Assembly: GCF_021129235.1 (NCBI RefSeq)
Contig: NZ_JAJOMA010000017.1
Location: 102,788-166,787 of the forward strand
Origin: Kineosporia mesophila
Lineage (GTDB): Bacteria > Actinomycetota > Actinomycetes > Actinomycetales > Kineosporiaceae
Direction of reading: 5' to 3'
DNA length: 64,000 nt
Below the pieces are notes generated by a model that worked only from the letters and a program-made list of their open reading frames with translations, did no database searches and was not told where the DNA came from. The position numbers were made by a program, and so were the translations under genes. Within the stretch, counting starts at the first letter, position 1. Every line of letters starts with the position of its first letter. Positions 1 through 7,281 of this stretch are shown here, piece by piece.

Positions 1-1
1 C

Positions 2-757
2 CGGCAGTGGCGCGCCGATCTGTCCCCCTCGGTGCTGGTCGAGGCGGCCGGCCCGTTCCACACCGCACCGGGTGGGTACCCGAAGGGGCGGTCGTGGGCT
101 CCCGAGGGTGCGGTGCGGGAAATTGAGGACGAGCCGGGCGCCCGCGCGGCGGCGCTCGCCCTGGTGGGTCAGGGGGCCCACACCCTCAAGGTCACCCTGC
201 ACACGGGCGCCCCGCGCCTGTCCGACGACCTGCTGCACACCCTGGTCCGGGCCGCGCACGCCGCCGGGCTCACCGTCAGTGCCCACGCCGAGGGCGCCGG
301 TCAGGCCGCCCGGGCCGCGGCCGCCGGGGTGGACGTGCTGGTGCACGTGCCCTGGACCGAGCCCCTCGACGAGGACACGGTGCGGGCGATGGCCGGGAAC
401 ACCACCTGGATCAGTACGTTCGCCATCCACGAGCCCCCGGTCCGGGCCGTCGCCCTCGACAACGCCCGGCGTTTCCTGGCTCTCGGCGGCCGGCTGCGGT
501 ACGGCACCGACATGGGCAACGGCCCCACCCCGCTCGGGGTGAACGAGGCCGAGATCCTCGCTCTCGGTGAGGCGGGGCTGACCGGAGATGCGCTCCTGAC
601 CGCGCTCACCGGCGTCCTCCATCCAGCACCCGAACCGCCGGCCACCCGCCTGCTGTACAACGAGCGGCCCCGGCCGCGCACGGCGGCCGAATGTGCCGCC
701 TGGTTCTCGACCGCGCAAAGACTCAGCGTTGCCCCCGTGGAGGTTTCCCCCCGATGA
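2..757 (+). CDS. amidohydrolase, C-terminal part (5' end outside window)
   Basis: The frame is open from base 2, so the gene begins before the window and about 250 C-terminal residues are seen. The visible part looks like the second half of the TIM barrel of a metal-dependent amidohydrolase of the imidazolonepropionase/prolidase-like group: a Lys strand (TLKVTLHTGAP), a His strand (VSAHAEG) and the late metal or catalytic Asp in YGTDMGNG. The N-terminal HxH metal pair must lie upstream. The TGA stop overlaps the kynureninase ATG (ATGA), so the two are translationally coupled. It is not the usual actinobacterial kynurenine formamidase family by these motifs. A role in tryptophan/kynurenine breakdown is inferred from the coupling only; the substrate is unknown. 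Confidence 0.75.
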   Translation, partial: RQWRADLSPSVLVEAAGPFHTAPGGYPKGRSWAPEGAVREIEDEPGARAAALALVGQGAHTLKVTLHTGAPRLSDDLLHTLVRAAHAAGLTVSAHAEGAGQAARAAAAGVDVLVHVPWTEPLDEDTVRAMAGNTTWISTFAIHEPPVRAVALDNARRFLALGGRLRYGTDMGNGPTPLGVNEAEILALGEAGLTGDALLTALTGVLHPAPEPPATRLLYNERPRPRTAAECAAWFSTAQRLSVAPVEVSPR

Positions 758-2019
758 CCACGTCCACCACCGGATCCCAGCTGCTCGCCTCGGCCGCCGG
801 GCTCGACGCCGCCGACCCGCTGGCCGTGCTGCGCGAGCGGTTCGTGCCCGGCGACGGCGAGCTGATCGCCTACCTGGACGGCAACTCACTGGGCCGGCCG
901 CTGATCGCCACCCGCGAGCACCTGTTCCGCTTCGTCGACGACGTCTGGGCACCCCGCCTGATCCGCGGCTGGGACGAGGGCTGGATGGACTCACCCCTCA
1001 CCCTCGGCGACGCCCTGGGCGCCCTGACCCTGGGCGCGGCGGCCGGGCAGACCGTGGTCGCCGACTCCACCACGGTGATGCTCTACAAGCTGTGCCGGGC
1101 CGCGGTCTGCGCCCGTCCCGGCCGCCGGCAGATCGTGCTGGACACCGAGAACTTCCCCACCGACCGCTATGTGCTCGAGGGCATCGCGGCCGAGACCGGC
1201 ACCCAGCTGGTGTGGATCGAGCCCGATCCACTGGAAGGGGTCACGGCGGACGAGGTGGCCGCGGTGGTCGGGCCCGACACCGCGCTGGTGGTGCTCAGTC
1301 ACGTGGCCTTCAAGTCCGGGTTCCTGGCCGACACCCCCGCCATCACCCGCATCGCCCACGCGGCCGGCGCCCTGGTGCTGTGGGACCTGTGCCACTCGGC
1401 CGGGGTGGTGCCCGTCGAGCTGGACGCCTGGGACGTCGACCTGGCGGTCGGCTGCACCTACAAGTACCTCAACGGCGGCCCGGGTGCCCCCGCCTTCGGC
1501 TACGTCGCGAGCCGCCTGCAGGGTGAGCTGCGGCAGCCGGTGCAGGGCTGGATGGGGCACGCCGAGCCGTTCACCATGGGCCCGGGCTACGCGCCGGCGA
1601 CGGGCATGCGCCGCTTCATCAGTGGAACCCCGCCGGTGGTGGGCATGCTCGCGATGCGCGACATGCTCGACCTGATCGGCGAGGCCGGGCTGGACGCGGT
1701 GCGGGCCAAGTCGAGCGCTCTGACGGCCTACGTGATCGACCTGGCCGACGAGCTGCTGACCCCCTTCGGCGTCGAGATCGCCACCCCGCGCGAGGCCGCC
1801 CGGCGCGGCGGGCACGTGATGCTGACCCACCCGTCCTTCCGCGAGCTGATTCCCGCGCTGTGGGAACGCGGCGTGATCCCGGACTTCCGCCCGCCGCAGG
1901 GCATGCGGGTCGGGCTCTCCCCGCTGAGCACGAGTTTCGGTGAGGTGGCCGCCGGTCTGGCCCTGGTGGCCCGGCTTCTGGAGGAGCGGGGGCAGGGAAG
2001 GTTAATCTCGGTGCGGTGA
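754..2019 (+). CDS. kynU: kynureninase
   Basis: PLP-dependent fold-type I enzyme that cleaves L-kynurenine (or 3-hydroxykynurenine) to anthranilate (or 3-hydroxyanthranilate) and alanine. The 421-residue length is normal for the family. The start ATG at 754 overlaps the upstream stop. Family landmarks: N-terminal YLDGNSLGRP, the WDLCHSAG strand with the PLP-binding Asp, the Schiff-base Lys at about residue 237 in CTYKYLNGGPG, and the C-terminal FRPPQGMRVGLSPL arginine segment. It lies between an amidohydrolase and an ArsR-like regulator with overlapping stop/start codons at both ends, so the three are one transcription unit. No tryptophan dioxygenase or formamidase gene is seen nearby. Confidence 0.93.
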   Translation: MTTSTTGSQLLASAAGLDAADPLAVLRERFVPGDGELIAYLDGNSLGRPLIATREHLFRFVDDVWAPRLIRGWDEGWMDSPLTLGDALGALTLGAAAGQTVVADSTTVMLYKLCRAAVCARPGRRQIVLDTENFPTDRYVLEGIAAETGTQLVWIEPDPLEGVTADEVAAVVGPDTALVVLSHVAFKSGFLADTPAITRIAHAAGALVLWDLCHSAGVVPVELDAWDVDLAVGCTYKYLNGGPGAPAFGYVASRLQGELRQPVQGWMGHAEPFTMGPGYAPATGMRRFISGTPPVVGMLAMRDMLDLIGEAGLDAVRAKSSALTAYVIDLADELLTPFGVEIATPREAARRGGHVMLTHPSFRELIPALWERGVIPDFRPPQGMRVGLSPLSTSFGEVAAGLALVARLLEERGQGRLISVR

Positions 2020-3038
2020 TCCGCATCCACCTCGACGAGGTGACCCTCGCCCGCACCCGGATCGCGATCAGCCAGCTGCTCGAGATGATCCGGGGGCTGG
2101 AGATCCTGCACCGGCATCCGGTCGCGGTGCCGTGGCCCTACACCGACTGGGCCCGCACCGCCGCCGAGGTGCTGCGCACGGTGCCGGAGGCAGCCGAGCT
2201 GCGGTTGTACGGCGATCTCTACGGCACCGATCACGGTCGTCCGACACCGGACGTCTTCACGCCCGTGCCCGAAGAGGCGTTCCCCGACCTGGCGGCCGAG
2301 CTGGGCCGGCTGCGTCACACGCCGCCGGCCCGGGTGCGCGAGCAGGTGGCCAAGCACTACCCGGAGGGTGCACCCGGCTTCCTGCGGCCGTACGTCCAGG
2401 ATCCGCAGGCCGCCTTCGACCGGCTGGCCGAAGCTTTCGCGGTGTTCTGGGACCGGACCATGGCCCCGTACTGGCCGGCGATGCGCACCGCCCTGGACGA
2501 GGAGGTCCTGCTGCGGGCCCGCCGGCTCGCGGCCGAGGGCGCCGACGCGCTGCTGCTGGACCTGCACGGACCGCAGATCTGGCAGGCCCCGGTGCTGAAC
2601 TTCCCCAAGCACAACAAGGAATCGTCCCTGATCGCGGTCGACCAGCGGCTGCTGCTGGTCCCGCTGATGTTCGCCGAGAACACCACGATGGTCTCGACCG
2701 ACCATCCGCGGATCCAGTCGATCTCCTACCAGGCCCGCGGGGCCGCGCGGCTGGCCGGGAGCGGCACGCCCCGGTCGCAGGAGGAGCCCGACCGGCTGGC
2801 CGTCCTGGTCGGCCCGGCCCGCGCCACGCTGCTGCGGGCGCTGACCCGGCCCACCACCACGACCGGGCTGGCCGACGAGCTGGGCCTGGCCCCCAGCACG
2901 GTGTCCGAGCACCTGGCCGGGCTGCTGACGGCGGGGGTCGTTCACCGGCGGCGCTCGGGCCGCAGCGTGCTGTACGAGCTGGAACCCTCTGGCGTGGCCC
3001 TGCTCTCCCTGCTGACGGCGCCCGGCGAAGCCAGGTAG
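2016..3038 (+). CDS. ArsR-like winged-helix regulator with DUF5937-type N-terminus
   Basis: 340-residue protein starting at GTG 2016, overlapping the kynU stop by 4 bases. The first about 240 residues resemble the DUF5937 segment found in many actinobacterial ArsR-type regulators (opening with a motif of the form IHLDEVTLARTRIAIS). The C-terminal about 80 residues form a winged helix: TTTGLADELGLAPSTVSEHLAGLLTAGVV is the helix-turn-helix and HRRRSGRSVLYEL the wing. No Cys-rich metal site is visible, so a small-molecule ligand is more likely than a metal. Position suggests it regulates its own operon, possibly in response to a kynurenine-pathway compound; that is inference. Confidence 0.85.
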   Translation: MIRIHLDEVTLARTRIAISQLLEMIRGLEILHRHPVAVPWPYTDWARTAAEVLRTVPEAAELRLYGDLYGTDHGRPTPDVFTPVPEEAFPDLAAELGRLRHTPPARVREQVAKHYPEGAPGFLRPYVQDPQAAFDRLAEAFAVFWDRTMAPYWPAMRTALDEEVLLRARRLAAEGADALLLDLHGPQIWQAPVLNFPKHNKESSLIAVDQRLLLVPLMFAENTTMVSTDHPRIQSISYQARGAARLAGSGTPRSQEEPDRLAVLVGPARATLLRALTRPTTTTGLADELGLAPSTVSEHLAGLLTAGVVHRRRSGRSVLYELEPSGVALLSLLTAPGEAR

Positions 3039-3045
3039 GCGGCGA

Positions 3046-3067
3046 GGATTCGGTTGCGCCCGAATCC
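3046..3067 (+). terminator. hairpin after the kynU operon
   Basis: GGATTCGG and CCGAATCC form a perfect 8-bp stem with a 6-base loop, starting 8 bases after the regulator stop codon. There is no U-tract, which is usual for high-GC actinobacteria. Likely transcription terminator or 3' end stabiliser. Confidence 0.5.
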
Positions 3068-3098
3068 ATACCGACCCGGGTCCGGGCTACCTACCGTG

Positions 3099-3122
3099 TC
3101 GATCACCACCGCCCGTGATCGA
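3099..3122. promoter_or_regulatory. inverted repeat upstream of the first ABC pair
   Basis: TCGATCAC, 8 bases, GTGATCGA: perfect 8-bp arms ending about 18 bases before the ATG at 3141. It could be an operator for the ABC transporter operon or a leader hairpin. No iron-box-like sequence is seen here, in contrast to the paralogous pair at 33.4 kb. Confidence 0.35.
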
Positions 3123-3140
3123 TACGAGGTTTGTGTTTTG

Positions 3141-4682
3141 ATGCGTTCTGAACGTGCTCTGTTACTCGGCGTGGCCCGGCGCCGCGCGCGACCGCTGGCG
3201 CTCGGCTGTTCCGCCTCGATGGTCCACCAGGCCTGCGAGGCGCTGGTACCGCTGGCCATCGGGCTGGCCGTCGACCACGCCGTGGACGGCGGCGGCCACG
3301 GGGCCCTGATCGTCGCCGTGTCCGCCGTCCTCGCCCTCTTCGTGGTGCTGGCGGCCTGCGGCGGATTCCAGTACTGGATCCTCAGCGTGACCCTCCAGCG
3401 GGAGGCCCACGAGCTGCGGGTGCGGGCGGCGAACCGGATCCTCGCCGATCCGGCGGCCGGACGCGGGCGGACGGCCGGGGAGCTGATGGCCGTCCTGACC
3501 TCCGACACCGCCGCCGTTGCGGCGATCATCCAGGCCGCCGCGCTGATCGGGTCCGGGTTCACCGGGCTGGCCGTGACCGTGGTCGTGCTGGTGCGCATCG
3601 ACCTCGGCCTCGGACTGGGCCTGGTGCTGGCGGTTCCCCTGCTGATGGCCGGGATCGACCGGATCGGCCCCTGGCTCGAGCGCAAGGTCGCGGCCCAGCA
3701 GCAGACCGGTGGGCTGGCCGCGGCGTTCGCGGCCGAGCTGGTGACGGCGCTGCGGCCGATCCGGGGGTTCGGCGGGATCGGCGAGGCCGCCCGCCGGTAC
3801 CGGGGCGTGAGCCGGCGCTCGCGCGACGCCGCTCTCGACGCGGCCACGGCGTCCGCCGTCGTGGCGGCCGCCGGTCTGGTGGCCACGGTCCTGGTGGTGA
3901 TCGCGACCGCGGCGGTCGCCGGGCAGATGGCCCTGTCAGGCCGGATCACGGTGGGCGAGCTGATCACCGTGGTGGCCATGGCGTCGTTCGTCGCCGACCC
4001 GGTCCAGCGGGTGGCGAGCGGGGTGCAGAAGGTCGCGGTCTCCCGGGCCGGCGCGGCCCGCGTGGTGCCGCTGCTGTCCGCGTCCGTCATCACCTCCGGG
4101 CCGCGCGTCACCGGCTGGGAGGCCGAACTGCACCCCGGCGAGATGCTCGGCGTGGTCACCACCGATCCGGCTGTGGCGCAACGGGTCACGGACGAGCTCG
4201 CCCAGCTGACCTCGCCGCAGTTCCTGGTCGAGCCGGCGGCCGCGTACCTGCTGGGCGGCACCCGGGAGGCCGCCCTGGACACCGGGCGCGACACCGCACC
4301 GGAATGGACTGAGCGAGCCCTCAGGACGGCCGCGGCCGACACCGTGGAGACGACAGCGCTCCAGGGCGGCGGGACGAACCTCTCCGGAGGGCAACGTCAG
4401 CGCCTGGCCCTGGCCCGGGCCCTGGCCGCCGACCCCGCGGTGCTGGTGCTGCGCGACCCGCTGACGGCCGTCGACGCCGTCACCGAGGACACGATCGCCC
4501 GGCAGCTACGGCTTCTGCGTGACCAGGACCGGCACACCACCGTGGTGGTCACCACCTCGCCACCGTTGCTGATGACGTGCGACCGGGTCGTCTTCGTCCC
4601 CTCCGCGACCCGGGAGACGGTCACCGGCCCGCACCGCGTCCTGATGGAACGTCCCGACTACCGTGAGGCGGTCCTGCGATGA
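3141..4682 (+). CDS. ABC transporter half, TMD plus degenerate NBD (keeps only LSGGQ)
   Basis: 513-residue exporter-fold half transporter: transmembrane domain about residues 1-320, then a shortened nucleotide-binding domain. ATG 3141 is chosen over an upstream in-frame start because CGAGG lies about 10 bases before it and the N-terminus then matches the paralogue at 33369. The NBD is badly degenerate. Where Walker A should be it reads GEMLGVVTTDPAVAQ, with no GKS/T. Walker B reads LVLRDPLTAVD, with Arg for the Asp and Asp for the Glu. The H-loop His is replaced (VVVTTSPP). The ABC signature NLSGGQRQRLALARAL is perfect. The stop overlaps the partner's ATG. It must work as a heterodimer with the next gene, donating only its signature motif. 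Substrate unknown; the paralogous pair is iron-box linked. Confidence 0.88.
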   Translation: MRSERALLLGVARRRARPLALGCSASMVHQACEALVPLAIGLAVDHAVDGGGHGALIVAVSAVLALFVVLAACGGFQYWILSVTLQREAHELRVRAANRILADPAAGRGRTAGELMAVLTSDTAAVAAIIQAAALIGSGFTGLAVTVVVLVRIDLGLGLGLVLAVPLLMAGIDRIGPWLERKVAAQQQTGGLAAAFAAELVTALRPIRGFGGIGEAARRYRGVSRRSRDAALDAATASAVVAAAGLVATVLVVIATAAVAGQMALSGRITVGELITVVAMASFVADPVQRVASGVQKVAVSRAGAARVVPLLSASVITSGPRVTGWEAELHPGEMLGVVTTDPAVAQRVTDELAQLTSPQFLVEPAAAYLLGGTREAALDTGRDTAPEWTERALRTAAADTVETTALQGGGTNLSGGQRQRLALARALAADPAVLVLRDPLTAVDAVTEDTIARQLRLLRDQDRHTTVVVTTSPPLLMTCDRVVFVPSATRETVTGPHRVLMERPDYREAVLR

Positions 4683-6424
4683 GCGCCCTGCCCGTGGCCA
4701 CCGGCCGGCAGACCTGGACCGGACTGCGCCGCGCCGCCGCCGGGCACCGGCCCGCGGTGGCGGCCGCCGTGGCCTGGACGCTGCTGGCCAGCGTCGGCAT
4801 CGTCACCCTGCCGCTGCTGCTGGGCCGGCTCGTCGACGCCGTCCGCCTCGACCGGTCCTCGAGCCTGCCGGTCCTGCTGCCGCTGATCGGGGTCGTCGGT
4901 GTGCTCGGCGCCCTGGCCACGGCCCTGGCCCAGCGGGCCACGGCCCGGCTGGGGACACTGATCGCGGCCGACATCCGGGAGCAGGCCCTGACCGGGGCGC
5001 TCGGCCTGGAACCGGCCCTGCTGGAATCCGCCGGCAGCGGGGACATCACGTCGAGGGTCACCGACGACGTCGAGAACTTCGTCGAGGCCATCCCGCTGAT
5101 CGCGCAGGTGTCCACCGCCCTGACCACCGTCCTGGTCGCCGTCACCGCCGTGGCCGGGCTGGACCGGCGGCTGGCGATCGCCTTCGTCGTGGTGGCGCCG
5201 TTCTACTGGTTCGGTCTGAGCCGCTACCTGCCCCGGGCCGGCCCGCTGTACGCGCAGGAACGACGCACGGCGGCCGAGCGGGGCCAGGTCCTGCTGGAGT
5301 CGCTCCAGGGACGCCCCACGGTCACGGCCTACGGCATGGCCGCCCTACAGGCCCGGCGGGTGGAGCAGGCCTCCGCCCACAGCCTGGACGTGCGGGAGCG
5401 CACGATCGGGGTGTCGCTGTGGCTGACCAAGTCGATGAATGCGGCCGAGGCCGCCGGCCTCTGCTCGATCCTGCTGACCGGGTACTGGCTGGTCCGCGGC
5501 GATCTGGTCACGGTGGGCGCCGTGACCGCGGCGGCCCTGCTGTTCCACCGCCTGTTCGACCCGCTCGGCACGCTGCTCAGTTCCTTCGACCACGTGCAGC
5601 GCGCCGGTGCCGCCCTGGCCCGGATCATCGGGGTCGCGCTGGTGCCCACCCGCACGTACCCGGACCGGCCCGCCCCCCGCGGTGCCGTGTCCGTCCGCCT
5701 GCGCGGCGTCCGGCACTCCTACGACGGTGAGCACGACGTCGTCGACGGTGTCGACCTGGACATCCCGGCCGGTGCGTCGCTGGCCGTCGTGGGCACCAGC
5801 GGCGCCGGAAAGAGCACGCTGGCCGCCGTTCTGGCCGGCCTGTTCCCCGCCACCGCCGGAACGGTGTCACTGAACGACGGCGTCGCCGACATCCCCGTCG
5901 ACGGGACGGCCCCGGCCCGGCTGCGTGACTGGGCCGCCGCGGTCTCCCAGGAGACCCACGTGTTCAGCGGAACCCTCCGCGAAGACCTGCTTTTCGCGCA
6001 CCCGACCGCGAACGAGGCGAAATTGGGGGACGCCCTGGAGCAGGTGGGTGCCCACACCTGGGTCCGCGGGCTCCCGGACGGGCTCGACACCCTCGTCGGA
6101 GCGGGCGGCCATCCCCTCACCGCCGTACAGACCCAGCAACTGGCCCTGGCCCGGCTGGTCCTGCTCGACCCGCCGCTGCTGGTCATGGACGAGGCGACCG
6201 CCGAGGCCGGCAGCGCCGGCGCCCGCGACCTGGAACGGGCCGCCCTGACGCTGCTGGCGGGCCGGACCGCGGTCGTCGTCGCGCACCGGCTCTCCCAGGC
6301 CCGGGTCTGCGACCGCATCGCCGTGATGGAGCACGGCCGGATCGAGGAGCTGGGCACCCACGAGGAGCTTCTGGAGCTGGAGGGCCGGTACGCCCGGCTC
6401 TGGACCTCCTGGTCCAACTCCTGA
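4679..6424 (+). CDS. ABC transporter half, TMD plus catalytic NBD lacking LSGGQ
   Basis: 581 residues: six-helix exporter-type transmembrane domain (about 20-310), then NBD. Walker A is intact (GTSGAGKST), Walker B and catalytic Glu are intact (LLVMDEATAEAG), and the H-loop His is intact (VVVAHRLSQ). The signature is lost: LTAVQTQQLALAR stands where LSGGQ is expected, and the D-loop SALD is replaced by AEAG. In the sandwich dimer its Walker A faces the LSGGQ of the upstream partner, giving one competent ATP site and one dead site. ATGA overlap with the upstream gene ensures equimolar synthesis. Exporter fold does not prove export: siderophore importers such as IrtAB and YbtPQ share it. Confidence 0.9.
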   Translation: MSALPVATGRQTWTGLRRAAAGHRPAVAAAVAWTLLASVGIVTLPLLLGRLVDAVRLDRSSSLPVLLPLIGVVGVLGALATALAQRATARLGTLIAADIREQALTGALGLEPALLESAGSGDITSRVTDDVENFVEAIPLIAQVSTALTTVLVAVTAVAGLDRRLAIAFVVVAPFYWFGLSRYLPRAGPLYAQERRTAAERGQVLLESLQGRPTVTAYGMAALQARRVEQASAHSLDVRERTIGVSLWLTKSMNAAEAAGLCSILLTGYWLVRGDLVTVGAVTAAALLFHRLFDPLGTLLSSFDHVQRAGAALARIIGVALVPTRTYPDRPAPRGAVSVRLRGVRHSYDGEHDVVDGVDLDIPAGASLAVVGTSGAGKSTLAAVLAGLFPATAGTVSLNDGVADIPVDGTAPARLRDWAAAVSQETHVFSGTLREDLLFAHPTANEAKLGDALEQVGAHTWVRGLPDGLDTLVGAGGHPLTAVQTQQLALARLVLLDPPLLVMDEATAEAGSAGARDLERAALTLLAGRTAVVVAHRLSQARVCDRIAVMEHGRIEELGTHEELLELEGRYARLWTSWSNS

Positions 6425-6495
6425 TCGTAGTCCTCGCACCGCACCGAACCCGGCGGCCCGGACCTACCGGACTACGCCCCGGCCGGCAACCTCGG

Positions 6496-7281
6496 TCAGG
6501 GCTGGACCAGCGTGAGCATCTCCGCCGCGATGCTGAGCGCCACCGCGGCGGGCTTCTTGTCCCCCACCCCCGCCAGCCCCACCGGACAACGGATACCCGA
6601 CAGCCCGTCGGGGTGACCCGCGTCCTTCAATTTGCGGTGGAAGCTGGATGCCTTGGCCGACGACCCGATCAGGCCGATCGAGCCGAGATCGGGCGTGCGC
6701 AGGGCGTGTTCGCAGATGGCCAGATCCTCGGCGTGGTCGTGTGTCATCACCAGCACGTGCGTGCCGGCCGGGAGGTCCTTGAGCACGTGCTCGGGGGCCA
6801 GGGCCACCTGGTGCACGACCACCCGGGCGACGGCATCGTGCAGGGCGTCGAGCCTTTCGGGGGTGAACGGGTCGGTGCGGGTGTCGACGAGATGCAGTTC
6901 CAGGTCGTGCCGGGCCAGGATGCGGGCCAGTTCCAGCCCGACGTGGCCGAACCCGAACACCGCCACGGCGGGCACGGCGCGCAGGGGCTCCAGCAACAGG
7001 GTCACCTCTCCCCCGCAGCACTGCATCCCGTGCTGGTAGGGCGCTCGGTCGGACAGGTTCAGGGTGATCAGCTCGGGCCCGGCCAGGTCACCGGTACGGG
7101 CCCGTTCCACCGCCACCGCCTCGAGATTGCCGCCGCCCACGGTGCCCCACAGATCCCGCGGGCCGACGACCATTTTCGCCCCGGCCTCGCGGGGTGTGTG
7201 CCCCCGCGCCGCGACCACGGTGACCAGCACCCCGGCCTGATTGCGGCTGCGCAGGGCCTCGATGCCCTTCAGCCAGTCCAT
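6496..7281 (-). CDS. xdhC: XdhC-type molybdenum cofactor insertion/sulfuration protein
   Basis: 261-residue XdhC/CoxF family member. These proteins bind and sulfurate molybdopterin cofactor and load it into xanthine dehydrogenase. Visible landmarks: N-terminal VTVVAARGHTPREAGAKM, the MQCCGGEV Cys pair, a Rossmann segment VFGFGHVGLELA with the following LHLVDTR, MTHDHAEDLAICEHAL, and the C-terminal IRCPVGLAGVGDKKPAAVALSIAAE. It is the last gene of the minus-strand xdhA-xdhB-xdhC operon and overlaps xdhB by 13 bases. It converges on the ABC gene ending at 6424. Confidence 0.92.
   Translation of the reverse strand: MDWLKGIEALRSRNQAGVLVTVVAARGHTPREAGAKMVVGPRDLWGTVGGGNLEAVAVERARTGDLAGPELITLNLSDRAPYQHGMQCCGGEVTLLLEPLRAVPAVAVFGFGHVGLELARILARHDLELHLVDTRTDPFTPERLDALHDAVARVVVHQVALAPEHVLKDLPAGTHVLVMTHDHAEDLAICEHALRTPDLGSIGLIGSSAKASSFHRKLKDAGHPDGLSGIRCPVGLAGVGDKKPAAVALSIAAEMLTLVQP

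Noticed and set aside
991..1830. 279-codon minus-strand frame inside kynU
   Set aside because: Antisense shadow of a GC-rich gene; His/Gly/Arg-rich composition and no family pattern.
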